Counted from the first letter of the stretch, positions 38,199 through 47,785 are shown. The stretch is 64,000 nucleotides of DNA from Dyadobacter linearis (GCF_907165045.1 NZ_CAJRAU010000002.1:620001-684000), one strand, 5' to 3'. Notes: generated from the sequence alone by a model not told the origin. Numbers and translations are program-made.

Positions 38199-41100
38199 AT
38201 GAAATTACCTGAATTTGCTGTCAAAAATTACCAGTTTACGCTGGTTGTATTCCTGGCCGTACTGGCGCTGGGCATTTACTCGCTTTTCACGATGCCGAGG
38301 AGCGAAGATCCGGATATTCACCCGCCGCAATTTACAGTGGTAGTGATTTACCCGGGCGCGAGTCCGAAAGATATGGAGCAGCTCGTAGTCGATCCGATGG
38401 AAAAGAAGATCAACGAGCTTGACGATATGAAGCATATTATCACGGATATCAAGGACGGACTGGCTGTCATGCAGATCCAGTACAAATACAGTTCCGATCC
38501 CGACGATAAATACCAGGAAGTGGTGCGCGAGATCAATAGTCTGCGCGGGCAATTACCTGCCGATATTGCCGATATCCGAATTAATAAGCAGATACCGTCG
38601 GACGTAAGCATTTACCAATATGCGCTGATCAGTGAAAATGCCACTTATGCGCAGCTGAAAAAGCATTCGAAGGATTTTAAAGAGCAGCTTGAAAAGATTA
38701 AAAGTCTCAAAAAAGTTGACTACTCGGGCGTTCCGGAAAGGCAGGTGAATGTGAACCTGAACCTGCAAAAGATCGCCAATCAGCAGCTTACCCAGAACCA
38801 GGTGATCGCCGCACTACAAAGTGAAAACGTGAATGTGCCGGGTGGGAGCATTAGTATGTCGACCAAAAAGCTGAATATCAAAACCAGTGGAAATTACCGC
38901 ACGCTGGATGAGATCGCCAATACGGTGGTTTCTACTGCCAATGGAAAAATAGTTTACGTAAAAGACGTGGCCGAGGTGAAGTTGGGTTATGAAGACGAAA
39001 CGCACCTTACCCGGCTGAACGGTTACCGGTGCAGCTTCGTGAACGTGAGCCAGAAAGAGGGTGAGAATATCATTGCAGTGCAGGATCAGGTGATTCCCGT
39101 GGTAGAGAAATTTAAAGCTACTTTGCCCCCGAATATAGACCTGATCAAGGTTTTTGACCAGGCTAAAAGTGTCGACACGCGGCTTTCCCACTTTGCGCGT
39201 GACTTTGGTATCGCAATCATACTGGTACTGCTCACATTGCTGCCGCTGGGCACGCGGGCATCGCTGGTGGTGATGATCTCCATTCCGTTGTCGCTTGCTA
39301 TCGGGTTGACTATCATGAACTTATTGGGATATAATATCAACCAGCTGAGCATTGTCGGGATGATCGTGGCGCTGGGTATATTGGTCGACGACAGTATTGT
39401 GGTGGTTGAAAATATAGAACGGTACCTGCGAATGGGCTATAACCGGGTGGAGGCTTCGATCAAGGCTTCGTCGCAGATCGGAATGGCGGTGGTCGGTTGT
39501 ACGATATTGCTGATTTTCGCATTTCTGCCGCTGGTGTTTCTGCCCGAAGGCGCGGGCGACTTTATCCGCAGCCTGCCGCTTTCTGTGATCACGACGGTAT
39601 TTGCATCCATGCTCGTTTCACTCACAGTAGTACCTTTTTTATCAAGTGTAATCCTGAAACCACACGCGAGCGAAGAGGGTAACTTCTTGCTCCGCGGAAT
39701 GAAAAGGCTCATTCACGGCACTTACGGAAGTATTCTCGACAAGGCATTGAAGCGGCCTGCATTAACCCTGATAGTGGCCGGGCTGATCTTCGCCGGCTCG
39801 CTCGCCCTTATTCCGATGATTGGAAACAGCCTTTTTCCCAAGTCTGAAAAGCCGATGTTTCTGGTGGATATTGAGCTGCCGCAGGGTACCAACCTGAAGA
39901 AGACCAATCAGGTTGCCAAATATGTTGAAGGCGTTCTGAAACAGGAACCTTTGATCACATCTTTTGCGACGAATGTTGGTAAAGGAAATCCGCGGGTCTA
40001 TTACAATGTGATCCAACGTAATGAAAGTGAGAACTTTGCGGAAATTTTTGTGCAGGTGGAAGGGCTGGAAACCGAACAGAAAGTGGAGGTGATCGAGCGG
40101 CTGCGGAAAAAACTGGAACGTTATCCCGGAGCCGAGATCAAGGTGAAGGATTTTGAGCAGGGGCCGCTGATAGAAGCGCCGCTCGCGTACCGTATCTATG
40201 GTGAAAATCTCGATCAGCTGCGCAAAACAGCATTCCGCGTCGCCGATCTGCTTGCCAAAACCGAGGGTACCATTTACGTAAATAATCCTTTGCTTGTGCA
40301 GCCGACTGATCTGAGGGTGAATATCAATAAGCAAAAGGCAGGTACCCTGGGTATTTCGTCCGCTGAGATTGATCGTACGGTCAGGCTTGGTGCGGCGGGC
40401 CTGAATGTTGCTACTTACCGGGAGGATGTGGGAAAAGCCGATAATTACAATGTGAACGTGTCGGTACCCCGAAATGCGTCGGTCCAGGATTACAGCGTTT
40501 TTGACAAACTATATGTGACCTCTGCAACCGGCGCGAGTATTCCCTTGAAAAATGTCGCGACGATCGAGCTGGAAAGTTCACCCAACCAGATCCGGCATTA
40601 CGACAAAGATCGATACGTAACGGTTTCGGCATTCGTGAAGCCCGGCTTCAATGTGCAGCGGCTGAATGATGCGATTACTTTGAAGCTTAATGCATTCAAG
40701 TTTGAAAAAGGGCAGACTTTCACGGTGGCCGGCGAAAAGGAAAGTCAGCAGGAAAGTTTTGGCGGGCTGGGCCTGATCATTCTCGTGACGATATTCGGTT
40801 TTCTGGGTGTATTGATATTGGAATTCAAGACCTTCAAAAGCATCCTGATCGTACTCTCCGTGATCCCGCTGGGGATAGTGGGAGGTCTGGCGATGTTGTT
40901 TCTCACCGGCGAGACGCTTTCATTCACTGCTACCATTGGTTTCATCGCATTGGTGGGTATTGAAGTGAAAAATTCATTGTTGGTCGTAGACTTCACCAAT
41001 CAACTGCGCGAGCAGGGAAAAGGGATCGAAGAAGCGATCATTGAGGCCGGTGAAATCCGTTTTGTACCGATTTTGCTGACTTCGCTCACGGCAATAGGGG

Positions 41101-41297
41101 GTCTGCTGCCACTCGTGATCGAGTACAGTGCGTTATATTCCCCGCTGGCGCTCGTGCTGATCGGCGGATTGATCAGTTCCACTTTGTTATCCCGGCTGGT
41201 TACGCCGGTGATGTACAAATTGCTGCCGCCGGAAATCGAGAGTAAAGTGCCTGTGAAAGAACCAGTTGAGGAATTGCAATGGTCGGTTACAAGCTAG
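38199..41297 (+). CDS. RND-family efflux permease (AcrB-like)
   Basis: 1032 residues, the usual length for a heavy RND pump with twelve membrane segments and two large periplasmic loops. The first segment is YQFTLVVFLAVLALGIYSLF. The proton-relay Asp pair Asp397-Asp398 is in ILVDDSIVVVEN (TM4). The second half has the expected FGFLGVLILEFKTF, VIPLGIVGGLAMLF and LVGIEVKNSLLVVDFTNQL. It exports compounds using the proton gradient together with the adaptor and TolC-like protein upstream. It ends 17 nt short of a possible minus-strand small ORF. Confidence 0.95.
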   Translation: MKLPEFAVKNYQFTLVVFLAVLALGIYSLFTMPRSEDPDIHPPQFTVVVIYPGASPKDMEQLVVDPMEKKINELDDMKHIITDIKDGLAVMQIQYKYSSDPDDKYQEVVREINSLRGQLPADIADIRINKQIPSDVSIYQYALISENATYAQLKKHSKDFKEQLEKIKSLKKVDYSGVPERQVNVNLNLQKIANQQLTQNQVIAALQSENVNVPGGSISMSTKKLNIKTSGNYRTLDEIANTVVSTANGKIVYVKDVAEVKLGYEDETHLTRLNGYRCSFVNVSQKEGENIIAVQDQVIPVVEKFKATLPPNIDLIKVFDQAKSVDTRLSHFARDFGIAIILVLLTLLPLGTRASLVVMISIPLSLAIGLTIMNLLGYNINQLSIVGMIVALGILVDDSIVVVENIERYLRMGYNRVEASIKASSQIGMAVVGCTILLIFAFLPLVFLPEGAGDFIRSLPLSVITTVFASMLVSLTVVPFLSSVILKPHASEEGNFLLRGMKRLIHGTYGSILDKALKRPALTLIVAGLIFAGSLALIPMIGNSLFPKSEKPMFLVDIELPQGTNLKKTNQVAKYVEGVLKQEPLITSFATNVGKGNPRVYYNVIQRNESENFAEIFVQVEGLETEQKVEVIERLRKKLERYPGAEIKVKDFEQGPLIEAPLAYRIYGENLDQLRKTAFRVADLLAKTEGTIYVNNPLLVQPTDLRVNINKQKAGTLGISSAEIDRTVRLGAAGLNVATYREDVGKADNYNVNVSVPRNASVQDYSVFDKLYVTSATGASIPLKNVATIELESSPNQIRHYDKDRYVTVSAFVKPGFNVQRLNDAITLKLNAFKFEKGQTFTVAGEKESQQESFGGLGLIILVTIFGFLGVLILEFKTFKSILIVLSVIPLGIVGGLAMLFLTGETLSFTATIGFIALVGIEVKNSLLVVDFTNQLREQGKGIEEAIIEAGEIRFVPILLTSLTAIGGLLPLVIEYSALYSPLALVLIGGLISSTLLSRLVTPVMYKLLPPEIESKVPVKEPVEELQWSVTS

Positions 41298-41631
41298 CGG
41301 TTCCGCTGCCCGGCGCATTTCGTTTGGCTATCTTCTCAACCATTCTGCTGATGCGGATTTGAATGAGGCAGGAAGTTTCAACGAGCGGTACAGGTTTGCT
41401 GACGAGCTTGCGGCTCATCGGATCGTAACACCAGCGGGCGGCGGTGGCGTGGATCGCCTGCTCACGGTTAACCGGGCGCTCGGAACATTTGACAGATCTC
41501 GACAGCATGAATGCGCCGAATACCAAAAGCGTGGTGGAAGCGAACAGGATCGGTCGCCCGTAATGGGGCGCGTTGAGGCGTCGGCTGCGTGCGGACGCAG
41601 ACCTGGTGGAGGTAGAAATTTTCAGGAACAT
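41287..41631 (-). CDS. Possible small membrane protein (uncertain ORF)
   Basis: An open frame of 114 codons is convergent with the RND gene and overlaps its end by 11 nt. It contains one hydrophobic segment (PILFASTTLLVFGAFMLS, ~28-45), while the rest is Arg/Ser-rich with no known domain. A plus-strand frame of 123 codons covers the same region, so coding potential is ambiguous. This stretch otherwise holds nothing else that I recognise. Confidence 0.3.
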   Translation of the reverse strand: MFLKISTSTRSASARSRRLNAPHYGRPILFASTTLLVFGAFMLSRSVKCSERPVNREQAIHATAARWCYDPMSRKLVSKPVPLVETSCLIQIRISRMVEKIAKRNAPGSGTASL

Positions 41632-41762
41632 GGCTAAGTTTTAACAGGGTATTGAATTGTTTTTCAAAATGCGCTGAAAACCGCCATTCTTGAAGCAGAA
41701 CTATTTAAGCTGAGGGTTATATTATTTAAAATGCATATTGGGCTGATCAGCTTCCGGGCAGG

Positions 41763-42533
41763 TCAGCCCATTTTAGTCAAAAAAGCTTTTATATTATCCC
41801 GGTACCCCCGCGTCCATTTTATTTTGTCGCCAGTGGTCAGATGAATGATATACTCTCCGTTGAAGTAGGTTTCCAGCTCTGATATGTAGTTCATATTCAC
41901 GATATTGGAGCGCCCCACGCGAATCATCACTTCGGGATCGAGGCGGCCTTCGAGACTGCTCAGACTTTCGTAGATCGTGTAGGTTTTAGCTGTGGTAAAT
42001 AAGGAAATGTAGTTGCCGTCGGCTGAAAAATGGCTGATATCCTGGGTCTTGACCAGGTACATTTTACCCGCTTCCTTGACCAAAATTCTTTGCAGATAGT
42101 TGCCTGTCTTGTCCCGCTGATCCCGGAGCAAGTTACTGACGAGCTCCTCGATACGCGGCTGCGCTTTCTGGCCGAGCCGCTCTTTCGCCCGCCCGAGCGA
42201 CTGGTGAAAACGCACCTCGTCAAAAGGTTTGAGCAGGTAATCGATCGCATTTACTTCAAATGCCCTGAGCGCATATTGATCGTAAGCAGTAGTGAAAACG
42301 ACGAAAGGCTGGTGGTGTGACCATATTTCCTTCAATACCCCGAATCCGTCCAGTTCCGGCATTTGAATATCTATAAAAACGAGGTCTGGCCGGTGCTGCA
42401 ATATTTTCACAACCGCTTCGGAACCATTCGAAGCCTCGCCGATCACTTCTATCGTGAGATCATCCTGCAAAAAAGTACGGATCACATCCCGGGCCAGGAT
42501 CTCGTCATCAATAATCAGACAGGTATGTTTCAT
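41763..42533 (-). CDS. LytTR-family response regulator
   Basis: 256 residues from MKHTCLIIDDEILARD, which starts the receiver domain directly; an ATG 36 nt upstream adds a basic leader and is less likely. Receiver at 1-118 with Asp55 in LVFIDIQMPELDG; LytTR domain at ~150-250 (ILVKEAGKMYLVKTQDISHF, ADGNYISLFTTAKTYTIYE, RVGRSNIVNMNYISELET). Its partner kinase is encoded just upstream and overlaps it by 26 nt. The target genes are unknown. Confidence 0.92.
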   Translation of the reverse strand: MKHTCLIIDDEILARDVIRTFLQDDLTIEVIGEASNGSEAVVKILQHRPDLVFIDIQMPELDGFGVLKEIWSHHQPFVVFTTAYDQYALRAFEVNAIDYLLKPFDEVRFHQSLGRAKERLGQKAQPRIEELVSNLLRDQRDKTGNYLQRILVKEAGKMYLVKTQDISHFSADGNYISLFTTAKTYTIYESLSSLEGRLDPEVMIRVGRSNIVNMNYISELETYFNGEYIIHLTTGDKIKWTRGYRDNIKAFLTKMG

Positions 42534-43710
42534 TTGGTTTCTTGATTGTGGTTTTGGGTTCACCTTCAAATGAAAGTGTTACTAGCGTGCCGCCTTCGGG
42601 TGGCCGCTCGAAGGTGAGTCCTGCTTCTTCGCCGTAAGCTTGCTGGAGTCTGGAAGTTGTGTTTTTTAGTCCGAGTCCCATTCCTTCGGTAGAAATTTTT
42701 GTGCCGATACCATTGTCATAAACCCTGATAATCAGTCCTTTTGCGCCCACTGAGCTGGTAATACGGATCAATGCATTGGTAGTCAGGTCGGAAATGCCGT
42801 GGGTGATCGAGTTCTCGACGAGCGGCTGCAAAATAAGCTGCGGAACCGGATACAATTCTGAGGCCGGGTCGATTTCGTATTCCACTTTCAGCCTATCCTG
42901 AAACCGGATCTGCTGAATACCTAGGTATTGCCGGGTGAGTTTCAGTTCTTCCTGCAAAGGTATAAAATCGGCTTTTTGGTTGATCAGCACCGCGCGGAGC
43001 AGGTCGCTTAGGGTAGTGACCATCACGATCGCTTTCCGGTTATCATTTTTAACCATCAAACTTACCACTGCATGTAAGGTATTGAACAAAAAATGAGGAT
43101 TAAGCTGCATTTTGAGCGATTGCAGCTGGGCTGTGGCGAGCTGGCTACGGAGCTGTTCGTTATTAAGTTCCGTTTCGAAATGTTGCTGTTTCAGCGCCTG
43201 GTAACGATAAATGTAAGAAACTGTGTTGAAACCCACAACCAGCAGCAGGTACTGTGCAAAGCTTCCCGTGAATCCGAAATAGAAGGAAAACAGATAGCTT
43301 TCCATCGGAATTGACTGGCCTACCAGACTGAACATGAGTGGGTTGGTAATATAGTAATGCACCAGGTTCACAAATACATTTAAAAACGTGACGATGAGCA
43401 GGTGAATGAGCGTCGCTTTGAGCAGCGAGCCAGGCGTACCTTTAAACGCGAGCGGAAATTTGAGAGAAGCCCAGAGTACGAGCGGCGAAGTAGACCACCA
43501 GAAAAGCCCGTCGAGCAGCCAGATAAACGTTTCGTGCGGCCTGAATTCGTAACCTTCCCGCATGGGCCACAGCATCGTCAGCTGCCACAAAGTGATCAGG
43601 GCGAACAGACCCCAGTAATAGAAGGAATATTGCCAGAAATCTTTTTCAGACAGGGGCAACTGCGACTGATCGAGCAGTCGCCGCAAGAAATTTTTGTCTT
43701 TTAGGGACAC
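42508..43710 (-). CDS. LytS-type sensor histidine kinase
   Basis: 400 residues with four membrane segments in the first ~165 residues (for example SFYYWGLFALITLWQLTMLW and TLIHLLIVTFLNVFVNLVHY). The acceptor region is LKMQLNPHFLFNTLHAVVSL. Then come LRAVLINQKADFIPLQEELK, the N-box PQLILQPLVENSITHGI, VYDNGIGTK and the G-box MGLGLKNTTSRLQQAYG. It is cotranscribed with the overlapping response-regulator gene. No extra sensor domain is present, so the signal is presumably membrane-related. Confidence 0.93.
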   Translation of the reverse strand: MSLKDKNFLRRLLDQSQLPLSEKDFWQYSFYYWGLFALITLWQLTMLWPMREGYEFRPHETFIWLLDGLFWWSTSPLVLWASLKFPLAFKGTPGSLLKATLIHLLIVTFLNVFVNLVHYYITNPLMFSLVGQSIPMESYLFSFYFGFTGSFAQYLLLVVGFNTVSYIYRYQALKQQHFETELNNEQLRSQLATAQLQSLKMQLNPHFLFNTLHAVVSLMVKNDNRKAIVMVTTLSDLLRAVLINQKADFIPLQEELKLTRQYLGIQQIRFQDRLKVEYEIDPASELYPVPQLILQPLVENSITHGISDLTTNALIRITSSVGAKGLIIRVYDNGIGTKISTEGMGLGLKNTTSRLQQAYGEEAGLTFERPPEGGTLVTLSFEGEPKTTIKKPNETYLSDY

Positions 43711-43834
43711 TTTTATGAATAGAGGATGCGTGAGACAAATTTATATTCAGGGAAAGCATAGATAACAGGCATTTTACGTAAAGCGTGGGCATTGTTATTT
43801 AAAATGATTTCCCGGTTGCTAATTCTTACGGATA

Positions 43835-43865
43835 TTTGCCGGATAGAACACAAGAATTGACTTTG
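43835..43865 (+). promoter_or_regulatory. Possible promoter of the KDPG aldolase gene
   Basis: TTTG at 43835-43838 and TGACTTTG at 43858-43865 (one mismatch to TAnnTTTG) are 19 nt apart, which fits Bacteroidota spacing. The start would lie near 43872, only about 7 nt before the ATG. Confidence 0.35.
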
Positions 43866-43878
43866 GACCAACTACACA

Positions 43879-44514
43879 ATGAGTAAAGGAAAATTTTCAG
43901 AAACGATGTTTGAAAAAGCGCCTATTGTCGGGATTATCCGCAATGTGGCACTGGAAGATGTGAAGCAGATCCTGCCGATCTTCCGGGAAGCCGGGCTCAC
44001 GACCGTTGAGATCACGATGAATAAGCCCGATGCTGCCGAAATGATCAGCTGGGCGATTGCAAATGAAAGCGAGGGACTGAATATCGGCGCCGGCACGGTT
44101 TGTACAAAAGACGATCTGGAAGCTGCACTCGAAGCCGGAGCTCAGTTTATTGTGACCCCGGTGATCAACAAAAAAGTGATTAAATCCTGCGTAAAAAAGG
44201 GCATTCCGATATTTCCCGGCGCATTTACACCTACTGAAATTTACAACGCCTGGACGCTCGGCGCGACAATGGTCAAGATATACCCCGCCACTTCCCTGGG
44301 CCCCGAGTACATCAAAGACCTGAAAGCCCCGATGAACCAGCTCAAATTGCTGCCAACCGGCGGAGTAGGGCTCGAAAACATGACCGCTTTCTTAAACGCC
44401 GGCGCAAACGGCCTGGGAATCGGCGGGCAACTTTTTGACAAAAAATTAATTGAAGCCAAAGATTGGAACGGATTAAAAGCTCATTTTATGCAGTTTGTAG
44501 AGAAGTTGGGTTGA
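43879..44514 (+). CDS. eda: KDPG/KHG aldolase (2-dehydro-3-deoxyphosphogluconate aldolase)
   Basis: 211 residues, the normal length of this class I aldolase. Motifs are VEITMNKPDAAE (catalytic Glu44), NIGAGTVCTKDD, FIVTPVINKKV, FPGAFTPTEIYNA, the Schiff-base lysine in TMVKIYPATSLGP (Lys133), and LLPTGGVGLENM. It splits KDPG to pyruvate and glyceraldehyde phosphate, or hydroxyoxoglutarate to pyruvate and glyoxylate. No Entner-Doudoroff or uronate genes are adjacent, so the pathway cannot be assigned. Confidence 0.93.
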   Translation: MSKGKFSETMFEKAPIVGIIRNVALEDVKQILPIFREAGLTTVEITMNKPDAAEMISWAIANESEGLNIGAGTVCTKDDLEAALEAGAQFIVTPVINKKVIKSCVKKGIPIFPGAFTPTEIYNAWTLGATMVKIYPATSLGPEYIKDLKAPMNQLKLLPTGGVGLENMTAFLNAGANGLGIGGQLFDKKLIEAKDWNGLKAHFMQFVEKLG

Positions 44515-44524
44515 TGCGTAATGC

Positions 44525-44563
44525 TCAATTGCGAGGCAAACTTTCGTCAAGCAAAATTTTCAT
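44525..44563 (-). pseudogene. Remnant of a DUF5615 (PIN-like) toxin gene, 12 codons
   Basis: An ATG overlapping the end of the DUF433 gene opens MKILLDESLPRN, the typical N-terminus of DUF5615 PIN-like toxins, and then stops at TGA (44525-44527). The convergent eda gene ends only 11 nt further on, so the remainder (~100 codons) is gone. The overlap with DUF433 is the usual antitoxin-toxin arrangement. The gene therefore looks truncated by a deletion. Confidence 0.7.
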
Positions 44564-44777
44564 GGAGGACCTTTTCGGTAGATAGTGTTTGCTTTGCCAT
44601 TTCGAGAACGGCCAAAGCGGCTTCTTTTGAAACTGACGGGAAATCGTCCAGGAATTCGGAGAGATTTTCTCCTCCTTCAATATAATCAAACAAGTTCCTG
44701 ATGGGAACCCGCGTTCCGGAAAACACGGGCGTGCCACTCATAATGTCCGGATCGATGCTTACTTGTCCAAAATTCAT
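44547..44777 (-). CDS. DUF433 antitoxin-like protein
   Basis: 76 residues, a normal length for DUF433. Motifs are VSIDPDIMSGTPVFSGTRVP and LFDYIEGGENLSEFLDDFPS, with an HTH-like helix VSKEAALAVLEMAKQTLS. These proteins usually act as the antitoxin of a DUF5615 toxin. Here only the first 12 codons of the toxin remain downstream, so this antitoxin appears orphaned. It would keep DNA-binding but have no toxin to neutralise from this locus. Confidence 0.85.
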   Translation of the reverse strand: MNFGQVSIDPDIMSGTPVFSGTRVPIRNLFDYIEGGENLSEFLDDFPSVSKEAALAVLEMAKQTLSTEKVLHENFA

Positions 44778-44850
44778 AGTTCGGTTTTCTTGATCTTCAA
44801 ATCAATATACAAAAAATGGTGCAAACACGGATTCTCCGTTCGGCACTCAT

Positions 44851-45621
44851 TCAAACAAATCCTCCGTCATTCTCTTCAAAACTGTGTTTTGATTTTGGTT
44901 TGAATCTGTTTTTTAATGAGTCCCAGAAGGTTTCCTGCTTCTTTTCCATTTGTACGTAAGGCGTGATCGTCATATTGCCGACTTGTTTGTGAAATGGCTT
45001 TTTCCGCTTTTCCTTGTCGAAAACAACAACGCTGTCATAAAAGGAGATACAGCTGATATTTCTGGTTATATCATTGTAAGTTAACTGGTTAGCTTCGTGA
45101 AGGTGGCTTTCGTAAAGCGGGTCGATGAGGCTTTTGGAATACTCTATAAATGTACCCGGCTTGCGCAATCCGCCGTAAAACTCCGTCCAGTATGAAGTGT
45201 GGGTATCTTCAACCAGATACACGCCGCCTTCCTTTACTTTCCCGAAAAGCGTTTCGAATGAGGTCAGCTGCTGGTCCATCAGGTGGCCGCCGTCGTCGAT
45301 GATAATATCCAGATCGGGAATCTGCGCTGCAACACTTTCAAGAAAAGCTTTGTCACTTTGAGACCCGATGAAAATGGTCGTATTCTCCTCTTCTAATTTT
45401 TTGCAGTCCTGGTTGATATCAATAGCATAAATGTGTGCGCCGTCGCCAAAGTATTTCTTCCAGAGCTGCATGGAACCTCCGTGCGAAATCCCTATTTCCA
45501 GGATATTGACTTTTTGTCCGCGGTATTTGGCAAAGTGCTTTTCGTAAACATCAAAATAATGGTCCCACTTATGGACGAGATTTCCTTTGTGGCTGTAAAA
45601 CAATTCTCTTAACGTCATCAT
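44851..45621 (-). CDS. Class I SAM-dependent methyltransferase (macrocin O-methyltransferase-like)
   Basis: 256 residues (the first ATG is doubled: MMTLRELF). The SAM-binding fold is clear: VNILEIGISHGGSMQLWKKY (motif I), HIYAIDINQDCKKLEE (motif II acidic), DLDIIIDDGGHLMDQQL and GVYLVEDTHTSYW. The N-terminal LRELFYSHKGNLVHKWDHYF resembles macrocin/demethylmacrocin O-methyltransferases and cephalosporin-hydroxylase-type enzymes. The target is unknown. It stands alone between the DUF433 gene and a membrane protein gene. The C-terminal ~45 residues are Lys-rich and low in conserved motifs. Confidence 0.82.
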   Translation of the reverse strand: MMTLRELFYSHKGNLVHKWDHYFDVYEKHFAKYRGQKVNILEIGISHGGSMQLWKKYFGDGAHIYAIDINQDCKKLEEENTTIFIGSQSDKAFLESVAAQIPDLDIIIDDGGHLMDQQLTSFETLFGKVKEGGVYLVEDTHTSYWTEFYGGLRKPGTFIEYSKSLIDPLYESHLHEANQLTYNDITRNISCISFYDSVVVFDKEKRKKPFHKQVGNMTITPYVQMEKKQETFWDSLKNRFKPKSKHSFEENDGGFV

Positions 45622-45693
45622 TTTTTATGTTGGGTAAGGTAAAAACAGTAATATAGTTTTCAAACTTACTTTATCGATTGGATTAAACAGCAT

Positions 45694-46227
45694 TTGAATA
45701 TGGCTGACAGGGAATTTTACGGAGACCGGACCGTGAATCGGCTTGAAAAAGTAACTACGATCGTGTCGCGCATACTGTATATCGGTGGAACTGCTTTTGC
45801 CTTTTTGCTCTCCTTCGCAAGAATTGCGCACTGGCAGCAAATAAATGATCTCAACGACGAAAAGAAAACGGGAATACCCACATTTCAGTTTTTTCTTTTG
45901 CTGACAACTCCACTGGTACTCTCTTATTTGATCAAGAAAATTCCAGCTTTCGTCGGCAGAATGCGTAAAGCAAGGTTATATCCCCGGGAAACATTTATCC
46001 GGAAAGGTCACGGAACGATCCGGGATACGAAAACTAAAAAAGGCAATTACGAAACTCGGAGGCACTTTCTTCACATTGTTCATGCTCTGGATCCTGTTGG
46101 GGTGTGGGTGGAAGTTGACGAGGATATTTATCTGCGGGCGCGTAGCAACAATACCTTGCCCATTAGCTATCACCCAGAAAAACCCGGCATGATGTACGTT
46201 AATGTAGAAAAAGTAGAAACAGTTTAG
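45694..46227 (+). CDS. Two-TM membrane protein of unknown function
   Basis: 177 residues from a TTG at 45694; the ATG two codons later (45700) is equally possible. Two membrane segments are seen (ILYIGGTAFAFLLSFARI and FQFFLLLTTPLVLSYLI), then a ~90-residue soluble domain (KGHGTIRDTKTKKGNYETRR, GVWVEVDEDIYLRARSNNTL, ISYHPEKPGMMYVNVEK). That tail resembles small beta domains seen in DUF3592-type proteins, but I cannot assign it. It is divergent from the methyltransferase gene and convergent with the second DUF4932 gene. Confidence 0.7.
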   Translation: MNMADREFYGDRTVNRLEKVTTIVSRILYIGGTAFAFLLSFARIAHWQQINDLNDEKKTGIPTFQFFLLLTTPLVLSYLIKKIPAFVGRMRKARLYPRETFIRKGHGTIRDTKTKKGNYETRRHFLHIVHALDPVGVWVEVDEDIYLRARSNNTLPISYHPEKPGMMYVNVEKVETV

Positions 46228-46275
46228 TAAGTTTGGTAAAAATAATACTTTTAATATATTCGAAAAGAATAGTAC

Positions 46276-47688
46276 TTATTTTCCATTCTTTTCGAACCAT
46301 GCTACGATTTGCGGGTAAAGGTCAGCCAATACCTGCCCCTTTTTCCGATTTTTATAAAGCGGGACCAGAAACTGGTCAAATGCGGCAAACTTCCGGAAAC
46401 CGCGCATTTCTACCAACATTTTTTCAGTATCACTAACCAATCTCTGTTGTTCGCTTTTCGGCGCATAATCTGCGTAGCGCAGGCAGACGAGCGCCCAGTT
46501 CATGTATTCATTGAAGGATTCCGACGGGCTTTCATAATATTTAGCGGGCTTGTCAGGATCATTCCAAATGCTGAGGTCGGTAAATGCTTTTTGGATTCGC
46601 GTCACGTACTCAGGTTTTTCGCTTTCGGGATTGATGAATGCGTGGTTCAATTCGGTGAACAGAATGCTGCCGGCGGCGACTAATTGTGCTTCATTTGAAA
46701 GTATGTGTGGCACTTTCCTGTTCCTGAATGGAAAGTTGACGTGCGCCTGCGCTTCTTTGAAGCCGTCGTAATTAAACCAGGTAGCTGACTGATTTCCGGC
46801 CACCAGCGGCGAGAAAATGATTTTGAAAGATTCGTATCGGGTCGACGGAAAGTTGGTATTCAGCCACTTCTGCATTTCGGGCACGCCGATCGAGTCGCGA
46901 TAGGTGACGATCAGTTCATTGTAGTAGGGTTGGTGTTTAGCGAAGAACTCAGGGAAGTTACTTTTGACCAGAAAATCCTGTAAACCAGCGACCTGGTGTT
47001 GCAGATTATTGGAATTTGAAAATCCTATCCGATCGTAAACGGGGCTTTTTACCACTTTGTTACCTTCAAGCCCGAAAGAATATGCGTCCATTTTGAGGGC
47101 GGAATATGCATCCGATTCACTCAGTTCAGCATTGATACTTTTCACAACCGGCTCGTCGCTGAACTTGTCAAACCACTGCATGACGTCGGTGTAGTAGGGG
47201 GTGTTCTTCATAATCAGCCCGTTATCTTTCCGGCCTTCTGCGGTGAGGGCGAACACAATATTGATCAGCTCGTAAAAAGCAGGGATCTCAACCGAAGTTT
47301 TGCCGGAATGTGACTTTTTATATTCCTCAGAATAATGTGCACGCGGTACTATTGGAATGCCTTTGATCGCGGTACGGGCGCTGTCTTTTCCATTTACAAG
47401 GATCACAAATTCCTGAAAGCTGTTGGGTTTTACCTGGAATTGGATCGAATCCTGGTCGGTAATAAAGGTGACGGGAATGTTTGCCGCAGGTACATATACA
47501 TCCAATATATCCGGTTTTACGCTAGCATCGATCCCCCAGGAACCTTCCTGAATATGCGTTCCGATCCTGATCTTGGCTTTTGGAGTGTTGGCTTTGATCA
47601 CAGGCAATTGCTGGCCAAGCGCAGGGACAAATGTGAATAGCAGGAAAGTAGCCGTCGCAAATTGTTTGAAGGGTAATTGTAGCAGCAT
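46276..47688 (-). CDS. DUF4932-like exported protein with altered zinc motif
   Basis: 470 residues with a signal peptide (MLLQLPFKQFATATFLLFTF, cleavage near ALGQ). The central region has FYELINIVFALTAEGRKDNG, as in other DUF4932 proteins, and the site aligned with HExxH reads FTELNHAFINP (Thr345, Glu346, His349): the first His is replaced by Thr. A later NEYMNWA may align with the third-ligand region of the relative at 11821-12960. Peptidase activity is therefore doubtful. It is exported and of unknown function, divergent from the glycosidase-like gene. Confidence 0.72.
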   Translation of the reverse strand: MLLQLPFKQFATATFLLFTFVPALGQQLPVIKANTPKAKIRIGTHIQEGSWGIDASVKPDILDVYVPAANIPVTFITDQDSIQFQVKPNSFQEFVILVNGKDSARTAIKGIPIVPRAHYSEEYKKSHSGKTSVEIPAFYELINIVFALTAEGRKDNGLIMKNTPYYTDVMQWFDKFSDEPVVKSINAELSESDAYSALKMDAYSFGLEGNKVVKSPVYDRIGFSNSNNLQHQVAGLQDFLVKSNFPEFFAKHQPYYNELIVTYRDSIGVPEMQKWLNTNFPSTRYESFKIIFSPLVAGNQSATWFNYDGFKEAQAHVNFPFRNRKVPHILSNEAQLVAAGSILFTELNHAFINPESEKPEYVTRIQKAFTDLSIWNDPDKPAKYYESPSESFNEYMNWALVCLRYADYAPKSEQQRLVSDTEKMLVEMRGFRKFAAFDQFLVPLYKNRKKGQVLADLYPQIVAWFEKNGK

Positions 47689-47785
47689 AAGTCACCGGGG
47701 TTTAAGTATTGGTCAATAAAATGCAGGTATCGTTATTTTCTATCCTTGTTTCGGTAAAATAACTTACGTAACTGCTTTTTTACTA

